From positions 42,171 through 72,915 of the forward strand of contig BRYA01000139.1 in assembly GCA_030267965.1 (NCBI GenBank): a DNA stretch of 30,745 nucleotides, given 5' to 3'. The DNA comes from Triparma columacea (taxonomy: Eukaryota; Sar; Bolidophyceae; Parmales; Triparmaceae). Below the pieces are notes generated by a model. The model worked only from the letters and a program-made list of their open reading frames with translations. It searched no databases and was not told the origin of the DNA. Below are positions 1 through 12,400 of the stretch, one piece after another. Both the position numbers and the translations under genes were made by a program. Every line of letters starts with the position of its first letter. Within the stretch, counting starts at the first letter, position 1.

Positions 1-104
1 GGGGGGGGGAGGGGGGTAGGTATAAAGAGTTAGTAAGTATATAGGCTGTAGAACCACCCTCACCCCCACCCTCACCCCCTCACCCCCTCACCCCAACCCC
101 TCAC

Positions 105-639
105 CTTGGTCTCCATCTCGAACTCTGTCCCAGAGACCTGGAATATGTGATGCCCCTCCCTCGGCTCTTTCTGCTCGGTCATTCCATTAAGCCTGGATAT
201 GACGGCCGCGATGGCCGATTTCCACTCAGTCCTCACCTCTTCGGATTCAGCGTAGACCACCAAGGCCTTTTTATTTGTAATGGTTTGAAAACCGTCTGCG
301 AGGGGGGGGAGGTGGGGCGAAAATTGGATAAGTACGAGGTGGGAGGAGAAAGAATATGCCAAAACCCCCCTGTAAGCTGCATGAGGAGCCAACCTCAACC
401 AAACCCCCGCAACAGCAGTCAATTAATCTCCCACAGGACGTAACGGAGCGCTCCAACTCACTCTTTTTATTGGGTAGGTCACTTGTACGACTCTCAGCGT
501 TTAATGGTAGCTCCCCCCTGACCTTTTCATCCCCCTCCTTGAGGTAATAAACGATTCGCTCCGACCCCTGGGTCTCATCGAGGACAAAAAACCGCTTCTT
601 CCACGCTAGGCCGCCCTTCTTATGCAGCTCGCCTCGCAT
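105..639 (-). CDS. PH-domain protein, 5' part (partial)
   Basis: Two exons are visible, 639..483 and 295..105. They join through a GTGACC donor and a CGCAG acceptor with matching phase (codon A|AC). The joined 116 residues begin MRGELHKKGGLAWKKRFFVL, the typical first strands of a pleckstrin homology domain. They continue to the closing helix with its conserved Trp (residues EEVRTEWKSAIAAVISRL), so the PH domain is complete. PH domains usually bind phosphoinositides or partner proteins at membranes. A second donor (AAG|GTGAGG) follows at 104, so the gene continues past the left edge and the rest of the protein is unknown. ATG at 639 is preceded by an in-frame TAA, and no convincing acceptor is seen upstream. 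I therefore take it as the start, although an upstream exon cannot be excluded because many proteins do not begin directly with a PH domain. Confidence 0.75.
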
Positions 640-1114
640 CGTGGGGTCGGTCGAGAAGCCTTATCTATTCACCAGGTCTTATCGGGCTCCTTAAAATGGT
701 AGCCCAGACAATGATCACAAGTTAAATTTGTGGGCATGCCATGGGGTTCCACCAAAAATAAAAAGGTCCAAAGGAATTGGGGCTAGAGTCGGGGCGCAAG
801 AAAGTTAACGTGTCCAGTTTCTCCGGCGGATTCGGCGGACCCCGGTTGACACGGTGTAGAACGGAGTGGAGGCTCCATTTCCCCCCCATTTTTTAACCTT
901 TGTTAACCCCTTCAGGACATCGTCCGGGCTTCGCACTACTTTCACCTGGAAGTTAGAGGACCAGTTTATGAGCACCGGAAATATCTCGACGTTCCCTTTC
1001 TTGTAAGACTGTGAAATTAGGGAAGAACTGAATGAAAAATCCAGACAAAGAAGGTTCCAAGGTCCTGCAACAATTTGCGTCAGTTTTAGCTTAAGTTTTT
1101 GCTCGACGCCAAAA
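640..1114. promoter_or_regulatory. divergent intergenic region, PH gene / cullin
   Basis: This is the space between two divergent starts (ATG 639 on - and ATG 1115 on +). It probably holds both promoters and 5' untranslated regions. An open frame on the minus strand (805..1173) has no recognisable content and overlaps the cullin start, so I do not call it a gene. No tRNA or other RNA gene was recognised. Confidence 0.35.
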
Positions 1115-4100
1115 ATGAGCCTTGGAAACGCTAAAATCATTCGATTTGAAAGCGGCTGGGAGGAAGAAATCAAGGTTAAGGTACGTCATCATCGATTTTT
1201 AGGTCAAAGAGTTCCGTCGAGTCCCCGTGTTCATTTGTTGGGTTTTTGTACTCTGGTAGCTCTTTCACACACCAACAAGGCCACACATCAACATGCTCCT
1301 CACATGTCAATTCGTATTTTGGCTCTGTTATCCACCAATAACGCCTAATAACCTCAATATCTCCTCTCACACCGACACTCCCGTGTCTGACTCCTATCTC
1401 CTACCTTGTCTCCCCCACAGGCACTTGGTCGTCTTCAGGACCACCTGAATAATGGAGCAGAGAAAGGGCAGGACAAGCTGTTCAACAACAACGATTACGT
1501 CCTCACCTACACTGTCTGCTACAACATGTGCACCCAGCGGACGCCCTACAACTGGTCGGAGAACCTCTACGCCAAGCACGGCGAGACAATCGAGGAATAC
1601 CTAAAAGATCACGTCTTAGGGGCGCTAAAGGAGAAGACTGTGAGTCGAGCGATGGCTGGATTGGGGCTGGATTGGGGATTGTACTAAGGACTTTTCTCAA
1701 TGACTTGTGGGCTGAGTATCAATTCGTCATTTCTACCAAGGCCGAAGCCTCAACTTACCCCCACCTCCCTCCCCCACCTCCCTCCCCCCAATTTCGTAGG
1801 ACGCCTTCCTCCTGAAAGAGCTCCAGCATCGCTGGAAGAACCACATGATCATGAACAAGTGGCTGCAGAAGTTCTTCATGTACCTTGATCGCTACTACGT
1901 CAAGGTAAGACAGGGGAGGGAGTATTGGTCCCGGTGTTGTAGCTAGGGCTTGGTTGTCGTCGGTGTTACACACCTCCCCTCTCCCCCCCTGCCCCCCTTG
2001 AACGCTAACCCTTTCCCCCCCACCCGTTTCCCCCCCATAGCACCACTCCCTTCCCACCCTCGCCATTGCCGGCCTTCGCAAGTTCAAAACCCTTATCTAC
2101 GATGAAGTCAAGAAGGACGTCGCCAATGCCATGCTCGTTATAATCGACGAGGAGCGTGATGGCAAGGTCGTCGACCGCGACCTCCTCCGCCAGGTCGTTG
2201 AGCTCTTCGAGTCCATGGGCATGGGATCGCTCGACTCCTACACCGCTGATCTCGAGGAGCCCCTCCTCGTGACGACGAGGGAGTACTACGCGCGCAAGAG
2301 GGAGGAGTGGATCGCCAAGGACTCCACTCCCGACTACCTCATCAAGGCCGAAAAGGCCCTTGAAGACGAGAAGGAGAGGGTTCTAAACTACTTGAACTCT
2401 CACTCTGAGTGCAAGGTTCTTCGGGTTTGCGAGGAGGAGCTCCTCGAAAAGTGCCAGAAGACACTGCTCGACAAGGAAGGGTCGGGCTGCAAAGCCCTCC
2501 TAGCCAATGACAAGACTGAAGACCTGGAGCGCATGTTCGCCCTCTTCAACCGCCTCGACAACGGTCTCAGCCCCATGGCTAAAATTGTTGAAGAGTACAT
2601 TGCATTCGTCGGGCATTCCTTCATCGACGAGAGGGAGGCTCGCCTGAAGGCTGAAGAGAAGAAAGAGAAGCCCGACGACCCTGACTTCATCAAGAAACTG
2701 CTTGGTGAGCAAAGGAGAGAGAAAAATTCACGAGCGCTCTTTTCTGTGTCGTTACCACAATTAAACTCACATTCTCCCCGCGTTCGCTTCATTCGTCGCA
2801 GGGTGCCACGCGAAATACACTGACGTCATCAAGGCCCACTTTACCAACCACCCGAACTTCCAGAAGGCGATGAAGGAGGCTTTCACTGACATCATGAACC
2901 GCAGCGTCGGGAGCTACACCAATGCGGAGCTGCTTAGCACCTTCTCGGATAGGATCCTCAAGGCCGGAGGGGAGAAGATGTCTGAGACGGAAGTCGACTC
3001 TTCCCTCGACAAGCTAGTTGAGCTTTTCTCCTACTTGGATGACAAGGACTTCTTCGGCGAAGTTTTCAGGAACCAGCTTGCGAAGGTGAGAAGCGACACG
3101 AGGCTATGGAATCGAGTCACGGAAAGGATTTTAGTACTGCCTGTCTTATTGCTAAGTGTCTTCGGTTGTCGCTTCGCTCTTCCTTCCTCCTCGCTCCTCT
3201 CCTTACGCAGCGTCTCCTGAACCAGAAGTCTGCCTCCGACGACCTCGAGAAGGCCATGATCTCCAAGCTCAAGGTCCAAGTCGGAACCCAGTTCACGTCC
3301 AAGATGGAAGGCATGCTCAACGACCTTTCGACCGCCTTGGAGCACGAGAAGGCCTTCAAAGAGTTCAGGGAGAACGACTCTGAGAAGTCGAGGAAGGTCC
3401 TCGACACGGCTGTGCAGGTCTTGACGACGGGAAACTGGCCCACGTACCAGTGCCCGGAAATCTCCTTGCCGAACCAGATGCAGCTTGCCGTCGACCAGTT
3501 CATGCGCTTCTACAACGCAGAGGGCACGACTCGCCGCGTCAAGTGGTTCTACAGGTGAGGAAGGAAGGACTGAAGAACTCAGCGGAAGGCCGCCTTACTT
3601 TTTATCCACTAACGCAAACCTTCGCTGTCCTCCCCACGCTCACCGCAGTCTCGGCACCGTCAAGATCAAGGCCGCCTTCCCCGGCAAGGAGGGAAAGATG
3701 TCTACGTACGACCTCGAAGTCGCAACACTACAGGCCGCCGCCATCATGGCCTTCGAGGACGGCAAGTCTTATACCTTCACCGAGCTGGCCGATAAACTCA
3801 TGATGGACCCCAAGTTCCTTAAGCCCGTCATGCACAGTCTATGCTGTGGTAAGTACAAGGTCATCGCGAAGAACCCATCCACCAGCAAGATCACAGACAA
3901 GGACTCCTTCACGGTCAACAAGAAGTTCAAGAGCCCCAACAAGAAGGTGAAGATCCCGATGGCCTCCCTCGACGCCAACGCAAACACCAAGAAGGTAGAG
4001 GAGGACAGAAGCATCACAATCGACGCCGCCCTCGTCAGGATCATGAAGTCCAGAAAGACTCTTGACCACCAGACCCTCATCGCTGAGGTGCTTTCCCAGC

Positions 4101-4216
4101 TCCACTTTTTCAAGCCAAACGCCAAGCAAATCAAGAAGAGAATCGAGTCACTCCTTGAGAGGGAGTATCTAGAGAGGAGCGAAGACAACCCCGGCCACTA
4201 CAATTACCTCGCGTAA
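1115..4216 (+). CDS. CUL1: cullin, CUL1-like scaffold of a cullin-RING ubiquitin ligase
   Basis: Seven exons: 1115..1180, 1421..1639, 1800..1904, 2041..2704, 2802..3085, 3211..3554 and 3649..4216. All phases match and the product is 749 aa, the normal cullin length. Cullins hold an adaptor/substrate receptor at the N-terminus and the RING protein Rbx1 with its E2 at the C-terminus. Seen: an N-terminal helix pair with YNMCTQ, as in CUL1; the LDRYYVK and CPDYL-like cullin repeats (here TPDYLIKAEKALEDEKERV); the cullin homology domain (LNDLSTAL, GNWPTYQC, GTVKIKA); and the C-terminal winged helix. The neddylation segment reads LVRIMKSRKTLDHQTLIAEV with the acceptor Lys at about residue 694, and the protein ends in YNYLA. 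The IYNMCTQ-type N-terminus favours CUL1 over CUL3 or CUL4. Introns are 76-240 nt and rich in C on the coding strand. The gene is complete, and no key residue appears to be missing. Confidence 0.93.
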
Positions 4217-4390
4217 GTTTGTATAGGTATAGGTCGGGTAGAGTGCGGTAGGCTACTACTGGCTATCGAGGATTGTCACAATTTGTGTAATATTAGGCAT
4301 GACGAAGGGTAACATATGCAAAATTACGCTGTCTTCTATTTTTATACGTTCTCCACAAATAAAAATGTTGCTTTCCGTTTGCGTTTGCGA

Positions 4391-5650
4391 TCAACGTCCC
4401 ACAAAGGCACTGCTCAATTTAGACACGAAAAGGGAGCAAGCAGCTTCGCTCTCGCTTTCGAGCTTCAGCGTATCTCTCGAAGCGTTGGTCATTGTGAAAC
4501 ACCTTCGATTCTCGTCGTCGATGCTGCAGCTCAAGGCTGTCAAACTGAAAACCTTCTTGCCGTCATTCCATGTTAAGCGATTTTCACCGTCTTCAGTCGT
4601 TTCAACGTTGAACCTTTTTACGTGAACTTTCTTCTTCCCCTTGCAATGCTTTTTGAGAAGGAACCCTCCTCTGACTTCCTTCTCAAAATCAGCCATCACC
4701 TGCTCCTTCATAGCACCAATTTTGTCCTCGGACCTCTTGGCAGTTAGAGTTAGGGCTCCATGCGCCTCTATGGCATCCGACAGATCAGTATTTAACAATT
4801 GGATCGTTTTTCCTCTCAGCTCAAGCTCGGATTGAAGACTTTCCTCTGACTGGCACTTGATAAAATGCTCCCGTTGTAGTTCCGCCAGGCGAGCGGATAG
4901 CTCCTGGTTCTCCCCCTCTGCATCGCCTCTCCGCCGATCCATCTCATTGGTCGCATGCTCGACTGCTGAGCGCACCTTTTCAGATTGCTCGCTCATGTAC
5001 CGCTCGTACTCTTTTAGCGACTCAGTTACAGAGAGCACCATTTTCTCGTGGTCTTCCTTCAAAAATGCAGCGTGGTCGCTCATAATGTTTCTAGATTCTA
5101 CAAATGATGAATTGTGAAAGTTTGACGCTTCAGACCAAAGTTGAACGAACTTCTCCTTCATCCGCTCCGACACTGCGGTTTCAACGTGGCGTACCACTTG
5201 CTTTTTATACTCACCAAGTTCAGTTTTGGCCTCGAGCATCTTCTCCCTATAGCGCAGAGACGTCCTGATAGCCCTGGCAACATCGTCCTGGATCTCATTG
5301 ATTTTCCCCTTGTCCACAACAGTCATGCCACCGAAGAGATGCTTGACAGTCCTAGCTCTTTCTTCTTCACGCGATCCCTCCTTGTTCTTATCAGGCGACG
5401 TGTTCTGGGAAGGAGCTGGGCTGGGCATCCCGGTCTCCATGTCAAGGTGAGCAATGACCTCCTCAAAGGCCTCAGAAGCGATCGACAATATGGGCTGCGG
5501 TTTCGACTCTTGTCGACGAAAGCCGGGAGTCGACGGGATACTGGCTGGCGTTCCGTGCTGGATTGAAACCAGGCACATCACCGACTGTTTTAACTTTGCC
5601 AAGTTGTCATGGTGGGTTTTCTTGGCTTCTGCGATGTCATCAGTCGACAT
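4391..5650 (-). CDS. coiled-coil protein with C-terminal PH domain
   Basis: Single exon, 419 aa. ATG at 5650 is the first Met; the open frame extends upstream to 5716 only through a TTG. The N-terminal third is polar and Ser/Pro-rich (about residues 30-95). From about 120 to 325 the sequence is heptad-like and highly charged, so a long coiled coil is likely. From about 327 to 416 there is a PH-like domain: it opens GGFLLKKHCKGKKKVHVKRF and has a middle strand FTMTNASRDTLKLESESE and a closing helix AACSLFVSKL. The usual Trp of the last helix is replaced by Phe here. The likely role is a membrane- or partner-tethered coiled-coil protein; no specific function is recognised. It ends tail to tail with the cullin gene (175 bp apart) and starts 166 bp from the end of the next minus-strand gene. 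Confidence 0.75.
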   Translation of the reverse strand: MSTDDIAEAKKTHHDNLAKLKQSVMCLVSIQHGTPASIPSTPGFRRQESKPQPILSIASEAFEEVIAHLDMETGMPSPAPSQNTSPDKNKEGSREEERARTVKHLFGGMTVVDKGKINEIQDDVARAIRTSLRYREKMLEAKTELGEYKKQVVRHVETAVSERMKEKFVQLWSEASNFHNSSFVESRNIMSDHAAFLKEDHEKMVLSVTESLKEYERYMSEQSEKVRSAVEHATNEMDRRRGDAEGENQELSARLAELQREHFIKCQSEESLQSELELRGKTIQLLNTDLSDAIEAHGALTLTAKRSEDKIGAMKEQVMADFEKEVRGGFLLKKHCKGKKKVHVKRFNVETTEDGENRLTWNDGKKVFSLTALSCSIDDENRRCFTMTNASRDTLKLESESEAACSLFVSKLSSAFVGR

Positions 5651-5816
5651 ATTTAGTGGGAGCACAATGAATTGGTCACGAGGGGTCGAGAGGGGTCTCA
5701 AACTTAACCCAACCAAAGGGAAATCGATTGCAATCTTTGATTGTGCAATCTTTTCTTTATCTTCTCCGAATATATATTATACAGTAGATAGGTAATTGAA
5801 TTGAAATAAAACCCTT

Positions 5817-8800
5817 TTATTCATCTTCTTCGCCCTCATCGTCATCTTCTTCTCCTATCGCAGTCATCGGCATGGTTCCCTCCTCATTCATAGCCAGCAT
5901 CCTCTCATGATGAAGCTTTGCATTGGCCTGGGTATTTTCGTGGATCTTGTCCAGCTCTTCGGTGTCCACGAGCCTCACGAGCCCGTGTCTCCTGCAAACA
6001 TCGGCAAAAACAGATTTTTCAATTGCGAATCCGTCATCCTCCCCAGAGGTGAGTGCTTCCCTGAACATCCTCAAAATCCTTCTTTCGCTGAAAGTCGGTG
6101 CGATGCGCTTCAGCAAGGCGTCAAACTCTTCAAAGGACAGGACCCCATCACCGTTGTCGTCTCCCTCGATGAAGAAGCGCTTCAGCTGATCCTCCATATG
6201 CTGAGTCCTCAAATTGAGGATTTCCATGACCATCTCAAGGGTGCTGTAAAGGTCGACAACAACCTGGACCTCATCGCGTCCGCTCAAAGCTTCCCCCTCG
6301 TCCTGGTTTTCGGAGGCATCCGAATCGTCAGGCATTTCCTTTTGGTGCTCTCCATGCCCTCCTCGCCCGTCCGCTCCCGTCCCTGGAGCCTTTTTCAGCA
6401 TGCTAGCTCTCATGGTGCTGCGGATGATCATCCTTGCTCCGTCCCCTTTTACTACCCGCCCATCCTTTTGAAGCAGTTGGCAACGTTTCTCAATTTGCCT
6501 GCTGTACATTGCAAGCTTCCTGGGGGTGAGAAAGCTGAGAAGGAGCTTCACAATGTAGACGATTCTATCTAGAGGAACGAAAAACGAGATCCCCTTTTCA
6601 ACGACGATGTGAGGAGGCACGCCCTCCATGCTCCCCTCCCCACCAGCCGCCCTCTTATCACTCCCATGAACTTCCGTGCCATAATATGTGGACATGCACT
6701 TGTCCCTAGACCACAAGAAAGCGGTAAGGAAGGACGTATCGAGGTAGCGATTTGTTGGTACGACATCGTTGGAGTCGTCGCTTGGTTTGTTCACCCCCTT
6801 TGCTTCATCTATCAAGTTCATAAATCTAGCCATGCAATGGACGAGAGCGCTCCTCTTGTACCATTCCTTAATAGAGATAATCAGGACGTAAAGATTGAGC
6901 TCGGCAAGGCGACGAAGTCCGTGGCGTTTCAAGTACGTCTCCATAAGGAACTCATTCATGGACTGCGTCTGCTGTCCCTCGTTCTCATCCTGTATATCTG
7001 CCCTATGCTTCTCGTCAAGGAGGTTGTTAACCTCCTTGCAAATCCACGAAAGGGGCTTGGGATTCGTAGCTTGAACAGTCTTGGGGAGGTTAGCGAGGAA
7101 TTCCACCAACTCGTCAGGCAGCATCCAGCATTTGTCTACAGCCGACCTGCGGGAAGCGGAGAATGTTGCGAAAAGGGTTGCGTTAGCGAGAAGAAGCGGG
7201 GTACAGCGCTAGCTGACAGGGTTAGTAGTATTAGCCCACACTCACCTTCTCCCCCGTTTCTTTGGGATGACTTTCTCCTCTGGGCCGTCCATGCCACTAT
7301 CCTCGCTATCACTATCCGTGTCGGATAAAGTTGGATCTTTCGCTGTGATTTTTTTGGGCTATAACGAGCGGAGCAAAGTGAAGGGGAAGGGTTATGTCAG
7401 TGTGGTGCCTCTCCTCTCACCACCGACCAAGTAACGTCGGTATTTGTCAACTCTCACCTTCCTAGACTCTTCAATTGCATTCATTAGGAACTCCCCAGCA
7501 CCTTTGCAGCACGGGCAAGATACAAATCTGATGGCGCGTCTCCAGAGGGCCTTGGCGAGAACGTCTTCGTCCGTGTTGATGACCCATCCGTCCTGCTTCT
7601 GCCAAAGGCCGTCATCGTTGACCTCAGTCTGGCACATCGACTCAGCGAGCTCGACCACCTTCTCCTCCTTTTTGACAACAATGGCGGATTTATTTGGTTT
7701 CGGTTTGGGTTTGGGTTTCCTCCGCACCTTCGACGATGTGTCTAGGATCTTCGTCTTCACAACCTGGGGCTTGGCCTTGACGGTATTCAACTCCTCGTAT
7801 ATAGCCTTCCTTTCCTCGGCCCATTGCTGCTCGGCAATGCGGAAGCGCTCAAGAAGCTCCATTTCCTCATCTCTGAGCCTCTTTAAAAGGGCCTCCCTCT
7901 CATCCGCCATTCTTACTGCATCTATCTTCATCTTCTCATTCAACTTATGGTACATTTGGAAGTACTTCTTCAACTGCGAGACTTCCTCTTTCGCAGTATC
8001 GTTGTCGACGTGCAAAGACTGATTCAATCCTACTAAGGCAGAATTTTGGTCGCCAAGCTTAAGCAGCTGCGCCTGAAGGAGGTCGTTCTGGAGGACAAGT
8101 TGAGAGATCTGGTCCCTGTAACCCTTGACTTCGTTGTCAAGTTGCGTGTCCCTCTTTCTCTGGAGTTTCAGTACCACGAAGAGCATCCTCTCAAATAGCC
8201 TAACGTAAGTTGTGTGTGTCTGGCGGATGGACTGCGATGAACGAGTGAAGCGAAGGAGTTACAGAGTTGTGTGAGATGCCCCATAACGCTCGTAATACTG
8301 TGTCTCTCCTCGCCCATTCTTACCTTCCCAAGTTCCTTCCTGTGAGACGACACAGAATGAACGATGTCGTCAAACTGTTTGGAAAGGACGCGGAGGGAGG
8401 AGATGACCCTGTTCATTTCCTTGTTCTTTGCCAAATACTCAATCTGCTCGTGCTGTGGCGAGCAAAACAAGCGAGCCGCCGAAAGGGCCGAGTTAGTGGA
8501 TAAGTTAAGATGCCTTGCACAAGTTATCCATTCTTTTACCTTCTTCGAAATCATCGAGGGATCGACCTCGGTGTCAGGTATGCCCCCTGAAACCTCGGTT
8601 GTCCTGTGCAACATATGAGACACGAAGTGGAAAGAGTCGAGGAAGTCCGAGCTGGGCGGAGGCGGATCATCTTGTGTCGTCTGACTGAACAGAAAGTCGG
8701 AAGACGACTTTGAGGCCGACAGGCTCTGAAGCTGCTTGCGTTGCCCCCTTTTCCCCTTCCCCTTGGTAGTGGACTTGGAACCCTTTAATTTATTACCGCT

Positions 8801-9184
8801 ACTCCTGGTAGGGGTCGACATTCCACTTCCGGCAGTCATAGAGAGCAACATTTCTATACCATTCGTGGCTCCGGGGGAGGCAGGGGGAGGGCCCTGATCG
8901 GAGTGTTGGGGTCTGCTCTTCTTGCCCTTTGAAGAGGAAGGAGTGTGGTTCGTAGACATGTCGCTCATGAAACCTGCCAAAAGACCATCAGTTTCGTCCA
9001 AAAGGTCGCCGCCCGAACGGGGAGCGGAGGGGGGGCCCAAGTCAGCCCTGAAGGAAACCTTACTGCTTGGACGAGCACCTCTGGATGGGGTGCCAGTACC
9101 GGCGTAACTTCCCGGCCGAGAGTAGCTCGGAGACAGGAGAAGGGAAGGCAGAGATGGCAAGTCGCCAGGCGGGGGGGAGTCCAT
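5817..9184 (-). CDS. coiled-coil / EF-hand protein, unrecognised
   Basis: Four exons: 9184..8324, 8231..7458, 7358..7246 and 7146..5817. Phases agree and the product is 1025 aa. ATG 9184 begins MDSPPPGDLP; the open frame reaches 9217 only through a TTG. Residues 1-190 are Pro/Ser/Lys-rich and look disordered. About 200-290 is helical. About 295-425 is a strong coiled coil (RDTQLDNEVKGYRDQISQL and the following heptads). A Lys/Pro stretch RRKPKPKPKPNK follows. A single CxxC (SCPCCKGAGEF) lies near residue 530. An acidic linker leads into a helical region (about 590-790) and one canonical EF-hand loop, D-x-N-x-D-G-x-L-x-F-x-E, at about 912-923, so calcium binding is likely. The last residues are nearly all Asp/Glu. 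Coiled coil plus EF-hand suggests a cytoskeletal, basal-body or flagellar role, but that is inference; I do not recognise the family. Confidence 0.8.
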
Positions 9185-9449
9185 GGAAACAAATTGGACT
9201 GCTGTAAACAGCTCCAAATTTGAGCCAGCAGCAAGTATTTCCAGCCTCCAGGACAGGAATTTGAGTTTGACGTTGTCAAGTCGTAAGGTTCTGTTTTTGT
9301 AGATCCACTATATTTAAGGCTCCGTTGTACCCACCGAGATCACTTTAGCAGTCCCCTGGGTGTAAATCAATCACTGCCGGAGGGAAACGAGAGTCTGATA
9401 CAGCTCTCTCTTTTTATCGTCATTTCAGTTCTAGATACACCATATCACA
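9185..9449. promoter_or_regulatory. divergent promoter region
   Basis: This 265-bp spacer separates two divergent starts. A TATA-like stretch (TATATTTAAG) lies near 9310, about 140 bp before the plus-strand ATG at 9450. It could serve that gene; this is a weak inference from base composition alone. Confidence 0.3.
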
Positions 9450-12400
9450 ATGAATTCCGAACTCTTAAGCATGATGAAGTCTTATGGTGGGTTAATAAAG
9501 AGAGAATCCATCGAATATGAGGTAGAATCAACCCCTGCAGGATCGAGCAGAGGAAATGATGGGGAGAAGCTGAGTACAATGAGTTCAAAGAGCGGGATAA
9601 CGATCTCTCCCTTAGACTCGTCAGCGGAGACGATCGGAATACGCAATAGTAACGCGCTTTCGCTCCAGTTTGAGGGTGAGGGGAAGGGAGGGGGGAGGGG
9701 AAGAGGGGGAGGAGGAGGAGGGCGGGAGCATAAGGCCCACGAAACGGCGGCAAGGGCCAAGTCTGGAGGAGGTGGGAAGGGGGGTGGAGGGGGAATATCG
9801 GGATTTCCCTCCGCTTTCTACAAGCCTAATTATAAGGAGTCTGATTACGCGGGCGATGACTCCGACCTCGACATGTCCGATTCCCCCGAGCCGGTGAAGA
9901 AGAGGGGAAGGCCAAAGGGAAAGAAGGACAAGTATCCGAGAAGAGAGAAAAAGGTCATTCAGTTAGCGGAGAGGAAAATGCTTGAGGCGAGGAAAGTCAT
10001 CAGACCTCGCGGGAGGCCTCAGAATGGCATCAACTGGGACTACATGCGAGGTGGATGGGTGGCAATCGACGCTATTGTAAAGGACCCCAACACCTACGGC
10101 TACACTGCATTCCAGGCCTCCAAGCTCAGGCCCGAGAACACCATGACAAAGACAGAGGAGTACAGGAAAATGAAGAAAGAGTTCAACCCAAAATTCCAAC
10201 GGCCCCAGGGCCGCGGGCCAGCAGGGCTGGAGTGGGACTACAACCTTGGACAGTGGGTCAACGTAAAAACCATCTATGAGAACCCCGAGCGCCACGGCTA
10301 CGACAGGGAGCTTCACGCCAAGGCGTTAACAGTTATGAAGTTCGACATAGAGGGTGGGGGCAGCTTTGAGAACGAGGAGAACGCCGCGAAGTTCAACGCA
10401 CAACTCGAAAATGTCAAGGCAAAGTTCCCTGCGACGTGGATGGTTACGCTTCGCGGTGACATTCGTAGGCCCGGATACATCGCACAGTACAGGATCAAGT
10501 GCCCCTGCAAGGACTTGCCGGCTTACACTCGCCAGAAGTTGGCATTTGAACATGTGCCAGTTTGCAAGGGCGAGGGTGACGCCAACAAGATCCCTAAGTG
10601 CCAACCGATTCTCAAACAGTGGTTTGGGTCGAAGAATAAGGGGAAAAGAAAGGACGTCTGGGATAGCGACGAAGAAGACGACAACGATGAAACCTCAGGG
10701 AGCAAGAGGCAACAGAAGAAGACAAGGACCGCCTACACCGAGTGGGACTCTGACGATAGCGGCTTTGACGAGTTTGGGGAGGAGGGGGAAGACATTGGCA
10801 GCGAGGTCGCGGCTGTCAATGTTAAGGGGGGAGGGCGGGGAGGTGCGACTGAGACTGACCAACAAGTTTGCGCTGTTTGCTTCGACAAGGAGGCTTGCAA
10901 CGGCAGCAGCAAACTCGTCCTCTGCGACTCTTGTGACCTCGCCGTCCACCCTACCTGCTACGGGGTTTCTACCCCCGTTCCTGACGAGTGGTACTGTGAC
11001 GGCTGCGTAGCAGGGTTGAGCACTTTGCCGGACACAAATGGGATAAGCTGCAGACTCTGTCCGGTTCGAGGGGGCGCCATTAAGGAGGGTGTATTCAAGG
11101 ATGGATTGAAGAATGCTCACGTTACCTGCGCAAGAGAGTGCGGGGTCAAGGTGGGCGCCGACGGCATGCTGAACTTCAAGGATTTGGAGGGGGAGGTGGG
11201 GGAAGGGATTTGGGAGAGGTGAGTGCGGCGGTCGCGGTGACGACGACGACGACGGCGGCGGCGGCAGCGGCGACGAGTGTGTGTGAGCGAGAACAAGTCT
11301 GACCCCAATCTTCTCCCTTTTCGCTCACAGCAACTCAAAACTCAAGGGCGGAAAGGTGCTTCAGTTCGGGCGCAAGACTTCGACCACGGCCGTGAACAAA
11401 GAATCTGGAAGCCTCGAGGAGGGTGCCAAGTGTACAGTCTGTAGTAAGGGCAACGGCGTTCTCGTGAAGTGTTGTGCGGGGAGCGTTCAGGTCATCAACG
11501 GGAGCGTTGTGCCCGTGCTGATGACGGGCACGAACGTCAGGCCTTGCAGGGCTTATTTCCACCCCACGTGCGCTAGGGCCAGGGAGGGAGGCATGTGGGC
11601 TGAAGAAAGAGGAGGAGGGAAGACCCTGTTCTTCTGCAAGTACCACAGCGATAGTTTGAGGGACAGCGTGGGGGAACTCGAGAAGGTTGGTTTAAGCGTC
11701 AACGGTGTTAGGGCGAGTGTGAACATTAGGGGTTTTGTCATGAGTGGGTTTGATGACGGCGAGGATAGGGGCGGGAGCGTGGTAAAGGAGAGGAAAGTGG
11801 TTCAGTCATCGCTTACAGCGAAGAGTACTCCGGAGGGGAGGATGAGCGTAGGTGATGATATCGACGACGCGTTTGACTTGGTCATGGGCTCCCCTGTCAA
11901 GGGGGCCATGGGACAGAACTTACCGCTCCCGACAAAGCACGTTGACAAGTCACGTTTGATGAGGACTGCCGAAGGAGAGTACAGGCGTCCTAGAGGAAGG
12001 ATACCCAGGGGTTACAATTGGGACTGCGTAAATGCAGCGTGGGTTTGTGCCAGTGTGCTTCCGGTGGAGAAGCGGATGCAGGGGGAAAAGAAGGAGAAGA
12101 GGGCTGGGCAATTCGGGAAGCCTGCTGGGAGGGCTCCGAGGGATGCGAAGGAGTGGGATTACGACAACGGGTACTGGCTAGACGAGAACGGAGTTAGGTT
12201 GTCAATAGTGAAGCTCAAGAAGGAGGCCAACGCCAACGAAGCGATTATAGCCGAGGGGGGATTCAGGAAGCCCGGGGGAAGAAGACCTGACGGGGCAGTA
12301 GAATGGGACTCGGTTAGGGGTTGCTGGTTGGGGACAAACGGGGAGGTCGTCAAGGCAAAGCTGATTATGGAAGGGAAGAAGAAGACACTCAAGGAGGGCC

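Noticed and set aside
805..1173. Minus-strand open frame of 122 codons between the PH gene and the cullin
   Set aside because: It overlaps the cullin start codon and first exon in antisense, has no recognised motif, and looks like promoter/leader sequence.
2400..2792. Long minus-strand open frame inside the cullin gene
   Set aside because: It is antisense to a well-supported cullin exon; Ser/Arg-rich content reflects the reverse of Glu/Lys-rich coding sequence.
5651..5716. N-terminal extension of the coiled-coil/PH protein to a TTG codon
   Set aside because: No ATG in this stretch; eukaryotic start is best at 5650.
5907..7328. Plus-strand open frames opposite the EF-hand protein
   Set aside because: Antisense shadows; the minus strand carries the EF loop and phase-consistent exons.
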